A DNA stretch of 64,000 nt from Fuerstiella sp041398845 (GTDB lineage Bacteria > Planctomycetota > Planctomycetia > Planctomycetales > Planctomycetaceae): positions 2,356,001 through 2,420,000 of the forward strand of contig JAWKTZ010000006.1 of the NCBI GenBank assembly GCA_041398845.1, read 5' to 3'. Of this stretch, positions 16,892-25,212 are shown in pieces. Position numbers and translations under genes: made by a program. The notes under the pieces were generated by a model that did not search any database, had not been told where the DNA came from, and worked only from the letters and a program-made list of their open reading frames with translations. Each line of letters starts with the position of its first letter. Position 1 is the stretch's first letter.

Positions 16892-18031
16892 TCAAACCGC
16901 GACGCCGCGCATTAATTCCACGAATTCCCGGAACAGGTAGTGGCTGTCGTGAGGTCCGGCCGAAGCTTCGGGATGATATTGAACTCCGAAGGCGGGATGC
17001 TGCTTGTGGCGAATTCCTTCGACCGTGTCATCGTTCAGGTTAACATGAGTCACCTCAACATCGGCGGGCAGCGAATCGGCATCCAGAGCAAATCCGTGAT
17101 TCTGAGATGTCACTTCGACTTTGCCGGTCGCTTTATTCAGGACAGGCTGGTTAGCTCCACGATGCCCAAAACGCAGTTTGTAAGTCCTGCCACCGCAGGC
17201 CAGACCAAGTAACTGCAGCCCGAGGCAAATTCCGAAGATCGGCGTCCGGCCCAGCAGCGTCTGAATCGTGGTGATCGCATATTCCAAAGGTTCCGGATCG
17301 CCTGGTCCGTTCGATAAAAACACGCCATCCGGATTCATTGCCAGAATGTCTTCGGCTGTCGATTTGCCAGGAACAACCGTCACTCTGCAGCCGGTGTCTC
17401 GCAGATAGCGAGGAATGTTCCACTTCATGCCGTAGTCGATCGCCACAATATGCAGCCCCGTGTCGGCTCCGGCATTGGCTCCGAATTCAACCGGACGTCC
17501 CAGCGACACCAGAGGTGAATTCCAGTCGGCTGCTTCGGTGGGCATCACTTCGCAGGCCAGGTCCAGGCCCACCAGACTGGGGCCGTTCTTTGCCTTCTGA
17601 ATCAGCGATGCGTCATCCAGATCGGTCGTGGACAGAATTCCCGGCATCGCTCCATGAATGCGAATCTGCCGCACCAGAGCTCGCGTATCAATTCCCTGAA
17701 GGCCAATGATGTTGTTTCGTTTCAGGTAGCTGTCGAGTGATTCCGTGGACCGATAGTTGCTGGGTTCGTCACACAGCTCTTTGATGATGAATCCTCGCAG
17801 CGACAACCCTTTACTTTCGACATCGTCTTCATTGACGCCGTAATTGCCGATCAGCGGGTACGTCATGGTCACGATCTGCCCATTGTAGGACGGATCGGTC
17901 AGGATTTCCTGATAGCCGGTCATGCTGGTGTTGAAGACGACTTCACCGTGAATCTCGCCGTCGGCACCGAAGCTCGTACCAGCAAACACAGAACCGTTTG
18001 CCAAGGCCAGTTTTGCAGTTTGACCAGTCAT
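16892..18031 (-). CDS. carA: Carbamoyl-phosphate synthase small subunit
   Basis: 379 residues from ATG 18031. It is the glutamine amidotransferase subunit that feeds ammonia to CarB for pyrimidine and arginine synthesis. The N-terminal CPSase domain has FNTSMTGYQEILTDPSYNGQ and QGIDTRALVRQIR. The class I amidotransferase domain has the nucleophile Cys in FGICLGLQLLGLA, and the His/Glu pair in QYHPEAS. The SNGPGDPE loop is also present. carB is not in the window. It is divergent from the SDR gene; the 212-bp gap must hold promoters for both, but I cannot place them. Confidence 0.97.
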   Translation of the reverse strand: MTGQTAKLALANGSVFAGTSFGADGEIHGEVVFNTSMTGYQEILTDPSYNGQIVTMTYPLIGNYGVNEDDVESKGLSLRGFIIKELCDEPSNYRSTESLDSYLKRNNIIGLQGIDTRALVRQIRIHGAMPGILSTTDLDDASLIQKAKNGPSLVGLDLACEVMPTEAADWNSPLVSLGRPVEFGANAGADTGLHIVAIDYGMKWNIPRYLRDTGCRVTVVPGKSTAEDILAMNPDGVFLSNGPGDPEPLEYAITTIQTLLGRTPIFGICLGLQLLGLACGGRTYKLRFGHRGANQPVLNKATGKVEVTSQNHGFALDADSLPADVEVTHVNLNDDTVEGIRHKQHPAFGVQYHPEASAGPHDSHYLFREFVELMRGVAV

Positions 18032-18243
18032 ATTTCTGAATTTCTCACAAGACTGCGCGCAACGTATCCGCAGAAGACAACTCACAGATTTGTCGAGTTT
18101 TACCAAGCTCAACGTGTCGGAAAAAGCTGTTCCCCCGGATCAGCGCCAGTTTCGTCGAATTCGGAACCCGCCACCCACACGGTTCGTTTCTGTTGGACGT
18201 CCGATGAGCTGCAATTTTCTGCCGGCCACGCTAATCTGTGGTC

Positions 18244-19002
18244 ATGGCATTCGCAGATCTCAGCAACAAACGCATCGTCGTAACGGGCTCATCCAGCGGC
18301 ATTGGACGAGCCATCGCTCTGGAATGCGGCAAAGCCGGTGCGAACCTGGTCGTGAGCTGCCGCAGGTCGAAAACACAGGCGGCGAGTGTGGCTCTGGAAA
18401 TCGAAGGTCTTGGCTGCGAGGCATCCATCATTCCGGTGGACATCGCGGACGCTCAGTCACGCCATGCATTCGTGGAAGAATGCTTCCGCCTGGGTTCCAT
18501 CGACGCCGTCGTGAACAACGCTGGTGCCGATCTGCTCACCGGCGAACTGAAACAGATGGACTTCGCCGTCAAACTGCAGGCTCTGCTGAACGTCGATGTC
18601 ACCGGTACGATCGAACTTTCGCGAGCGTTCGGGGAACGGTTTGTCGAACGCGGTCACGGTGTCATCCTGAACATCGGCTGGGATCAGTCAGATCGCGGAA
18701 TGGAAGGCGACAGTGGCGAGCTGTTCGCGACTGCCAAGAACGCCGTCATGGGGTTCACTCGTTCGCTGGCGCTGAGTCTCGCTCCGACGGTGCGAGTCAA
18801 CTGTATTGCTCCGGGCTGGATCCGAACCGCATGGGGTGAAGAAACCGGTGCCTACTGGCAACAACGGGTCATGGACGAAACGCCGTTGAAGCGATGGGGA
18901 ACGCCTCAGGATATCGCTCACATGGCTCGCTTTCTGCTGAGCGAAGACGCATCCTACATTACCGGGCAGGTCTTTAATGTGAACGGTGGAGCGGTCAGGT
19001 AG
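18244..19002 (+). CDS. SDR-fold protein lacking the catalytic Ser and Tyr
   Basis: 252 residues. The Rossmann cofactor motif is intact (TGSSSGIGRA), as are NNAG and the C-terminal YITGQVFNVNGGAVR typical of FabG-like classical short-chain dehydrogenases. The catalytic positions are changed: the NISS strand end reads NIGW, and YxxxK reads FATAK, so the general acid Tyr is Phe while Lys is kept. The surrounding GWDQSDRGMEGDSGELF stretch looks like a deliberate family motif rather than decay, since the rest of the protein is well preserved. It may bind NAD(P) without normal oxidoreductase chemistry, or use other residues. ATG 18244 is preferred to GTG 18238. Confidence 0.8.
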   Translation: MAFADLSNKRIVVTGSSSGIGRAIALECGKAGANLVVSCRRSKTQAASVALEIEGLGCEASIIPVDIADAQSRHAFVEECFRLGSIDAVVNNAGADLLTGELKQMDFAVKLQALLNVDVTGTIELSRAFGERFVERGHGVILNIGWDQSDRGMEGDSGELFATAKNAVMGFTRSLALSLAPTVRVNCIAPGWIRTAWGEETGAYWQQRVMDETPLKRWGTPQDIAHMARFLLSEDASYITGQVFNVNGGAVR

Positions 19003-19040
19003 CTGAAGCGTCAGTCGTGCAAAGCGTCAATCCGTTAACA

Positions 19041-19676
19041 ATGGTTCAGTCGAAGATGTTCGGTGAAGCCCTTCCGGTAGCCTTCTATGAACGCGACGCC
19101 AGGCAGGTGGCTGCTGAGCTGCTTGGAAAGCTGCTGTGTCGCCGAGGACGCAGAGGGCTGACCGTGGGACGCATTGTCGAAACGGAAGCGTATCTGGCGG
19201 AAGGGGATTCCGCATCGCATTCGTTCAGGGGCATGAATCGCAGGAATGCGAGCATGTTCGGACCGCCGGGGCGAGCTTACGTCTATACGATTCATGCTCG
19301 GCAGTGCGTCAATGTCGTGACCGACACGGTCGGCGTCGCGTCAGCCGTCCTGATTCGCGCCCTTGAACCCATCACCGGAATTCCCCTGATGCAGATTCGT
19401 CGTCGCACGAAAAATCCGCTTGACCTTTGCCGAGGCCCGGCTCGTCTGTGCGAAGCACTCGATATCTCGCGAAACCTGGATGGCTGGCCATTGCTCAACG
19501 CCCAGCGACTATGGATCGCACAGGAAACGACTGCTGCGAAAATGCCTGTGGCCCATTCCGTCAGAATCGGAGTCACATCAGCTCATGATCAGCCGTTGAG
19601 GTACTTCCTGCCCGACAACGCGTTTGTCAGTGGGCCACGGACGTTGAACAGATTCCGAGAACGAACGGAAACGTAA
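19041..19676 (+). CDS. DNA-3-methyladenine glycosylase (AAG/MPG type)
   Basis: About 211 residues. It removes alkylated purines such as 3-methyladenine from DNA, the first step of base-excision repair. Family motifs are LLGKLLCRRG, the catalytic Glu in GRIVETEAYL, then DSASHSFRGMNRRNASMFG, the Tyr-rich YVYTIHARQCVNVV and VLIRALEP. LCRGPARLCEALDI matches the usual GPGKLtqALgI. It begins close behind the SDR gene (38 bp) on the same strand. ATG 19041 is taken; GTG 19017 is possible. Confidence 0.92.
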   Translation: MVQSKMFGEALPVAFYERDARQVAAELLGKLLCRRGRRGLTVGRIVETEAYLAEGDSASHSFRGMNRRNASMFGPPGRAYVYTIHARQCVNVVTDTVGVASAVLIRALEPITGIPLMQIRRRTKNPLDLCRGPARLCEALDISRNLDGWPLLNAQRLWIAQETTAAKMPVAHSVRIGVTSAHDQPLRYFLPDNAFVSGPRTLNRFRERTET

Positions 19677-19709
19677 CTGGGCCGGCAAAGCACTGCCTTC
19701 AGTGCCGTT

Positions 19710-20471
19710 TCAAAGGTCCACGACGACTTCATGGACAACGCCGCGCATGTCCATTTCGAATTCGATGTCGACGGTCGGCGGCCGCGAATGATACCAGTGA
19801 ACTCCCAAGCGCGAGATCGCGGATAGATGTGGCTGCAGAACGTGTTCCAGAAGAGGACGCAGAGCATGTGCCGTGTAGACGTCGATCGCTGTTAACAATT
19901 CGCTGCAGGATCCCAGTGCCGCTAATCGCGAATTCATGATCTGAACCACGCAGGCTGCCTTTTCCAGCAATGCGTCATCACCAGTCTCGCCGACACGGAC
20001 GATTCGGCGTTCAGCCAGCTCCCCGTCCGGTAACTCACCTCCACCTGCCACCACGAACGTCGGGCGGGACAATTGTGACGGGCGAGTGTACGAGAATGCA
20101 TGAAGCATCGGCTCGCTCGGAGGATCCGTGACGGGAGACACATTTGTGCGGGCGACGGGATTGATGCCGTCCACCATCATGTCCCAGTTCTTCAACAGTT
20201 GCCGGTACAGGTTATTGAAGTCGACAAACCCCTGAAGCGGATACGGTGTCGGACATCGCAGTTCGACCGCACAAATGTTCCGACATGTCAGACCAATTTG
20301 TTCCAGATTCTGCCCGGCAGCATTCAATCCGGCCTGCCACGGTCGTGGCGACTGCAGTGTCGCATGCACGATTTCGAATCCGGGCAGGGCCACGACGCCG
20401 GCCGAGTAAGGCGCGATCGCCGGCAGAAAACGGTATCCTCCTGCCTGGTTTGTTTTCAGAAGACCGGTCAC
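19710..20471 (-). CDS. Conserved protein of unknown function (possibly RidA/YjgF-like)
   Basis: 253 residues from a GTG start. No sure family. The segments ELRCPTPYPLQGFVDFNNLY, MMVDGINPVARTNVSPVTDP and SEPMLHAFSYTRP resemble planctomycete proteins sometimes annotated as YjgF/chorismate-mutase-like, with ligand-pocket-style ARTNV motifs. The C terminus ends in a beta strand EFEMDMRGVVHEVVVDL. There is no signal peptide, so it is probably cytoplasmic. It is divergent from the PLD gene with 23 bp between starts, so the promoters must overlap the coding ends. Confidence 0.5.
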   Translation of the reverse strand: MTGLLKTNQAGGYRFLPAIAPYSAGVVALPGFEIVHATLQSPRPWQAGLNAAGQNLEQIGLTCRNICAVELRCPTPYPLQGFVDFNNLYRQLLKNWDMMVDGINPVARTNVSPVTDPPSEPMLHAFSYTRPSQLSRPTFVVAGGGELPDGELAERRIVRVGETGDDALLEKAACVVQIMNSRLAALGSCSELLTAIDVYTAHALRPLLEHVLQPHLSAISRLGVHWYHSRPPTVDIEFEMDMRGVVHEVVVDL

Positions 20472-20494
20472 ATTCCATCTTTCGGTGTAAGGCC

Positions 20495-21202
20495 ATGAAT
20501 TCCTCGGATCTTGACGAATTGTTGAAGCAAACGCTCAGTGACGGCAAGGTCTCGCGGGCGGAAAAAACGATACTCAGGGGCATTCTGACGAATGCCGCAG
20601 ACACCGCGCGCAAACGCGACCTGCTGCGTCATCAGGTGTTTGACGTTGCTCGGGAGTCTCTGCTGGGGCCGGACGCAAAAAAGGTTGTCGACTGGCTGGA
20701 AGACGTCACCGGAATTCTGCTTCAGGCGGAACGTCCCGCCATAGAATCCGGCCAACGATTCAGTGAGGTTCATTTCAGCCCCGGAAATGACTGCCGCCTG
20801 AGGATTCAGCAGTTGCTGCGGGAATCGAAAGCAAGAGTGGACATCTGCGTTTTTACTCTGACAGATGATCGCATCGCAGACGCTGTGATTGCTGCCGAGC
20901 AGCGCGGTGTGAAAGTTCGGCTCGTCAGTGACAACGACAAGTCACTTGACCTCGGCAGCGACCTGCAACGCCTGCATGCTGCGGGTATCTCCGTTCGCAT
21001 GGATAACACGCCGTATCACATGCACCACAAGTTCGCCGTCTTTGACCGCAGCATTGTTGTCTCGGGCAGTTACAACTGGACTCGATCAGCAGCCGAAGAC
21101 AATGAAGAAAACATCCTCGTCACCAATGACCATGATGTGGTGAAGGCATTTCAGAAACAGTTTGAAGATCTCTGGCCACAGATGACACCATTCGACCGAT
21201 AG
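20495..21202 (+). CDS. Phospholipase D-family nuclease-like protein, one HKD motif
   Basis: 235 residues from ATG 20495. Residues 1-85 form a helical domain (LDELLKQTLSDGKVSRAEKT) reminiscent of TerB or calcium-sensor-like helical bundles. The rest is a single PLD domain: VDICVFTLTDDRIADAVIAA, RGVKVRLVSDN, and the catalytic HxK(x)4D in HHKFAVFDRSIVVSGSYNW. Single-HKD proteins work as dimers and are often nucleases (Nuc type) or cardiolipin hydrolases. DISARM carries a PLD protein (DrmC), and a helicase system begins 2.1 kb further on, but two unrelated reverse-strand genes intervene, so I do not assign it there. Confidence 0.85.
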   Translation: MNSSDLDELLKQTLSDGKVSRAEKTILRGILTNAADTARKRDLLRHQVFDVARESLLGPDAKKVVDWLEDVTGILLQAERPAIESGQRFSEVHFSPGNDCRLRIQQLLRESKARVDICVFTLTDDRIADAVIAAEQRGVKVRLVSDNDKSLDLGSDLQRLHAAGISVRMDNTPYHMHHKFAVFDRSIVVSGSYNWTRSAAEDNEENILVTNDHDVVKAFQKQFEDLWPQMTPFDR

Positions 21203-21217
21203 CTCCGCAGGAATGAC

Positions 21218-21871
21218 TCAGTCACCGCCGGAATTGTTCAGTCGCAGATGCTGAACCCACGCCGGAGGAATATTGATCCAGATATTGTCGCGGCCGATGC
21301 GGTGGCGATCGCAGTGACCTTTCATGATGTCGTCAATCCGCGTGATGCGTTGCTTTTCGTCTCCGCGCGTGATCACTTTTCTGACCGGGCGAACATACAT
21401 GTATTCGAAATAGCTCAACACACCGCCTGGCTTCAGCAGTTCGAAGTACTTGTTGGAAATGCCTTCCACCAGATCGGCGGGAAAATTGTTCAGTGGCAGG
21501 CCCGAGATCACAAAATCAAACTTCTTGTCAGGATGAAAGTCCTGAACAGGCAACTGATGGATTTCAGAAAACACGGCGGCGGCTTTCCACTGTTCGTCCT
21601 GCTGGAACCGTTCGTTCAGAATTCCAACGAATGACTCGTTCAGTTCCACCAGGTCGAAGTGATCGCCGGATCGCAACAACGGTACGATTTTCTCTGTGAC
21701 TGGTCCGGTCCCGGGACCGATTTCCAGCACACGCACAGGATCTGAACCTCGCTGTTTCAGAAAACGGGTCATCGATTGAGCCAGAAATCGGCTGCTCGGG
21801 GCGATTGCTCCGGTGGTTTCGAAGCGCTGCCGAAACTGTCGAAAGAAAGCCAGGTTGTTGCGAAGTCCCAT
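21218..21871 (-). CDS. SAM-dependent methyltransferase, PmtA-like
   Basis: 217 residues. The pattern GAIAPSSRFLAQSM followed by VRVLEIGPGTGPVTEKI (SAM motif I) and FDLVELNESF is that of the class I methyltransferases resembling rRNA adenine dimethylases and the bacterial phosphatidylethanolamine N-methyltransferase PmtA. FDFVISGLPLNNFP fits motif IV. A lipid headgroup is a plausible substrate, but the sequence alone does not prove it. It converges with the PLD gene (15 bp gap). Confidence 0.75.
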   Translation of the reverse strand: MGLRNNLAFFRQFRQRFETTGAIAPSSRFLAQSMTRFLKQRGSDPVRVLEIGPGTGPVTEKIVPLLRSGDHFDLVELNESFVGILNERFQQDEQWKAAAVFSEIHQLPVQDFHPDKKFDFVISGLPLNNFPADLVEGISNKYFELLKPGGVLSYFEYMYVRPVRKVITRGDEKQRITRIDDIMKGHCDRHRIGRDNIWINIPPAWVQHLRLNNSGGD

Positions 21872-21956
21872 GAGCTGCTTGTCTGTTGTGGAAGATTGCC
21901 TGAGTTGTCGGCGTTTTTCAGAGTGAAGTCATTCGAATCCGCGACGTCTGTGGCGG

Positions 21957-23030
21957 CTATCGTTTCATCTTCAGGATACGGTTGTGACTGGTGTCAATCA
22001 CATACAGCGTGTCTTTCTCCCAGCAGACACCGTGAGGATGCAGGAGCTGCACATTGGCGTCACCGTGGCCTCGGCCAAGAACCGTGCTGACAGTGCCGGT
22101 GACCGGGTCAAATTTGCGGATGGCCTTGTTTTCATCGTCGGCCACGTACACGTTGTCTTTGTTGTCGACGCAGATGTGTTTGGGAGATCCAAACTGAGCC
22201 TGCAACGCCGGCCCGTCTTGGAAGCCGCGCTTGCCGTCACCGGCAACCGTCTGAATTGTTCCATCGAGGCGGACGACACGAATGGCATTCCCGCCGCGTT
22301 CCAGAATATAAACGTTGCCTTTCGAATCTGCCGCAACCGCTCGAGGATCAACCAGCGGAGCTTCCACAGCGACCGCTCCGTCCTGAGGAACTCCTTTTTT
22401 GCCGTTGCCCGCGATGGTCGTCACCACACCGGTCTGCAGGTTGACGGCTCGAATGCGCAGATTCTTCAGATCGGCGATGTGCAAAACGTGACCGGAATGG
22501 TCCAGCGTAATGCACATGATAAAGTCGAAGGCTGCCTGATTTGCGGGGCCGCCGTCGCCGCTGAATCCCGCTTCTCCGGTTCCCGCGATCGTCGAAATGA
22601 TTCCGGTCTTTGCATCGACTTTGCGGACACAATGATTCCAACTGTCAGCGATATACAAATCGCCGTTGGGAGTGATCGCACAGTTATGCATGCCGTTGTA
22701 GGTGGCCCCGGCAAATGGCCCGCCATTGCCCTTGTAGCTTTTGGACCCATCGCCCGAAACCTGCGAAAGCGTTCCCGCGGCGTCTCGCTTGTGAACTCGA
22801 CCGCCTTCCAGTTCCACGATCAGCATGTCTCCGGCGGAATTGAAATCGATTCCGAAGGGACGTTGCAGCGGGCTGGAGTTCATGTCCCATGCGCCACCTT
22901 CCTCTTTCAGGACGCCGCCGACGATGATGTCGACGCTGTCAAATGCTGTGCGATTGTCGGCTGAGATTTCGGAGCAAAGTGCAATCCCGCAAGCGAACGG
23001 AATGGCAGTCAGAAAAATTCGGGTGGTCAT
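21957..23030 (-). CDS. Secreted NHL-repeat beta-propeller protein
   Basis: 357 residues with a signal peptide (MTTRIFLTAIPFACGIALCSEISA). It then has repeated NHL units such as RPFGIDFNSAGDMLIVE, NCAITPNGDLYIADSWNHCVRKVD, STIAGTGEAGFSGDGGPA and KHICVDNKDNVYVADDENKAIRKFD. Each closes with a TIAGxGxxG turn, giving about six blades. Such proteins are common in planctomycetes; ligand unknown, likely periplasmic or exported. Transcribed away from the helicase cluster. Confidence 0.88.
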   Translation of the reverse strand: MTTRIFLTAIPFACGIALCSEISADNRTAFDSVDIIVGGVLKEEGGAWDMNSSPLQRPFGIDFNSAGDMLIVELEGGRVHKRDAAGTLSQVSGDGSKSYKGNGGPFAGATYNGMHNCAITPNGDLYIADSWNHCVRKVDAKTGIISTIAGTGEAGFSGDGGPANQAAFDFIMCITLDHSGHVLHIADLKNLRIRAVNLQTGVVTTIAGNGKKGVPQDGAVAVEAPLVDPRAVAADSKGNVYILERGGNAIRVVRLDGTIQTVAGDGKRGFQDGPALQAQFGSPKHICVDNKDNVYVADDENKAIRKFDPVTGTVSTVLGRGHGDANVQLLHPHGVCWEKDTLYVIDTSHNRILKMKR

Positions 23031-23343
23031 ATTGAGCCCTTTGTGAAACAGGCAGGAAGTCTGCCGCAGAGTATGTCAATGTCAGAATGTTTTTGCCAAC
23101 CTGCAGAGACGGAACCAGACTCTGTGGATTGACCGCATTTCATTCCAATCGAACGTCCTTAATTGTCCGGAATCGCGAGTCGCGAGCCCTTGGAGCAAAC
23201 GGGAAGCAGATCCAATGACGCTTTGACCTTCTTAAGACGTGAGTCAGGTGTTTCCCTGGTCAGTTCCACTGGGTCGGTGTTGAATCTTGTTTCGGACCGT
23301 GGGATCCGTTGCGTACGGGAGAGGGTGTCGGTAGCATACGGGG
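23031..23343. other. Intergenic region upstream of the helicase operon
   Basis: 313 bp between divergent genes with no supported coding sequence. It must contain the promoter for the operon starting at 23344, but I cannot point to clear -35/-10 boxes or an operator. No REP-like repeat was seen here. Confidence 0.5.
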
Positions 23344-25191
23344 ATGCAGGCGAACGAATGGTCTCTGGCTCTTGAGAAGTTCTGGATCGAACAAATTCGA
23401 TCCGGTGCTGGTGTGCTGTTGTTAGACCCGGAGTTGCTGCTGAAGGCGGCTCAGGACATCGGGTTCGAATTCCCCTGCGCTGACGATGCGACTGAAGATT
23501 TCCTCACGGCGGCGCAGGGGTATCTCAATCAGCCAGGTCGACGTTCCCACCCTTGGCGGCCCTCACCGTTGTCGGTGCATCTCGCTCCATTCTTTCTGTT
23601 GCTTATCGGGCTGCAGGTGCTGGCCGCGTTTCACATGGCAGACGATCCGGATGGGGAGTACTCAGAAAGAGCTTACTATATCCAACTGGACAAGGTGACA
23701 GGCTGGCCGGGGATGAAGCAAATTCTTACTCGGCACGAAGGAGGTGACCATCAGGAACTGTGGCGCACTCGGCTTGACGAGTGGTTGACGAAGCATGGTT
23801 TGCCGCAAGTGCCGTTGCCGGATTTCTTTGAAGGCGCGGGGAAGCATGTGTGTCTTCCTAAGTCGCAGACTGTGCTGCGGTCAGGTGACCTCAATCGACT
23901 GCCGCTGTTCTTTCATCAGGCGAGGTATCGCCCTGGTCACGATTATCGGAAAGAAATCGTTGAAGGTGATGTTCGTCGGATTCGCGGCTGCTCCGACGTG
24001 TTTTCAACGCCCGCCCGACGAGCTCTCAACGATGAGCAGACTCTGCCTATCGCCGTTAGTCAGATTTGTGCTTACCTGAACGACTGGGATGGCTCCTGGG
24101 AACTGCCGTCTTTCACGCGACGCCGAAGCGGACAGGGATCTGACAATCGTGATCGCTGGTGGTTGGCCATTCAGGAAAGTAATCGACGTTTTCACGCGAG
24201 CCTCGGTGCGGAGTTCGTCTCGGGCGAGTCGAACGAATCCACTGTAGAGCAACTGGGCGAAGAATTGCAACAAGCGAGCAGTTCAGGGTGCGGCGGAGCC
24301 GCTCTGGCCGATCGAACGCTGCGGTTTCGATTTGACGGGGATAACTTCGTCTGGCAGCAGGTCAACCAATTCGAAGCGGGTGATCGCGTGTTGATCGCCG
24401 TCCACGCAGGTGATGAAATTACTGTCGATCAGATCAAATCGCTGGCGACCTGCAACAACCTGGTGTCGAACGTGAGGTTCTACACCGACCGGATGCGACA
24501 ATTCGACCGCCAGCAATGCATCGTACTGGAAAAGGCTCCGGTGAAATCGGTGTTCTGTTCATTTCTGCTTGCCGATCCGTTTCCACATCGAGATTCTATC
24601 GATAAATCATGGCACTCGTTTCTGCGAACGCCGAAGCCTGAACTTATTCCCACCGGAGGACTGCGTTTCGGTCGGGAGGCCCATTGGGTTGCCGGGGCCG
24701 GGCCGGGCATTCGCATCAAGGGCAAACGATTGCCCCGGCACGTCGACGTTAATGGCGAAGAGTTCCCTGTCAACGGTCGGATCTTCCGATGCAGACGGCT
24801 GTCCGAACCTGGCCAGTATACAGTGACAGCCACAATTGATGGGCTGAAGGTGAGCCGCGACATACAGGTTTCGGCCCCTGAATCGTTTACGGCGTTCGAC
24901 GGTCCGAACCGAGCCTGGCTGTTCACGGAATCGTGGCCCCAATGGAATCAAAAACCGAATGATGACGCAAACAAAGTGCCGTGGCTTTTCGGCCAGCACG
25001 CCGAGCGTTTTTCTGATCAGCAGGCAGTGCCGACGGACAATCGCCGTGCCGCCATCCAACTGCTGTTGAAGCAGGCTCGTCGCCGAGAGCATGCAGGTTC
25101 GTTGCCGGAGCATCCAATCGCACAATGGTTGCAGCGACGCAGCCTGGCTTCCGTCAAACCGCCTTCGAAGCAGACTGGCCACATATCCTGA
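23344..25191 (+). CDS. Unknown protein 1 of the helicase operon
   Basis: 615 residues; I do not recognise a family. Visible features: an N-terminal helical part (LALEKFWIEQIRSGAGVLLL); a conserved-looking PLSVHLAPFFLLLIGLQVLAAFHM stretch near 80-100, hydrophobic but probably buried rather than membrane; a middle segment with LPLFFHQARYRPG; and a C-terminal beta-rich domain from about 435 with GGLRFGREAHWVAGAGPGIRI and LSEPGQYTVTATIDGLKVS, which reads like an Ig-like sandwich. No signal peptide, P-loop or nuclease motif was found. The next gene follows after 21 bp on the same strand, so it is the first gene of the operon. In a defence setting it could be a structural or target-recognition component; this is a guess from position only. 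Confidence 0.75.
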   Translation: MQANEWSLALEKFWIEQIRSGAGVLLLDPELLLKAAQDIGFEFPCADDATEDFLTAAQGYLNQPGRRSHPWRPSPLSVHLAPFFLLLIGLQVLAAFHMADDPDGEYSERAYYIQLDKVTGWPGMKQILTRHEGGDHQELWRTRLDEWLTKHGLPQVPLPDFFEGAGKHVCLPKSQTVLRSGDLNRLPLFFHQARYRPGHDYRKEIVEGDVRRIRGCSDVFSTPARRALNDEQTLPIAVSQICAYLNDWDGSWELPSFTRRRSGQGSDNRDRWWLAIQESNRRFHASLGAEFVSGESNESTVEQLGEELQQASSSGCGGAALADRTLRFRFDGDNFVWQQVNQFEAGDRVLIAVHAGDEITVDQIKSLATCNNLVSNVRFYTDRMRQFDRQQCIVLEKAPVKSVFCSFLLADPFPHRDSIDKSWHSFLRTPKPELIPTGGLRFGREAHWVAGAGPGIRIKGKRLPRHVDVNGEEFPVNGRIFRCRRLSEPGQYTVTATIDGLKVSRDIQVSAPESFTAFDGPNRAWLFTESWPQWNQKPNDDANKVPWLFGQHAERFSDQQAVPTDNRRAAIQLLLKQARRREHAGSLPEHPIAQWLQRRSLASVKPPSKQTGHIS

Positions 25192-25212
25192 CCGATCGCC
25201 GGAGAACACCTC

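Noticed and set aside
20495..21202. PLD protein as DrmC of a DISARM system with the downstream helicase
   Set aside because: Two unrelated reverse-strand genes and 2.1 kb lie between; there is no DISARM methyltransferase, and the helicase is a single DruE-size protein rather than separate DrmA and DrmB.
21218..21871. Methyltransferase as the modification enzyme of the defence operon
   Set aside because: It is on the other strand, and its GAIAPSSR pattern fits phospholipid or rRNA-type methyltransferases, not DNA methylases.
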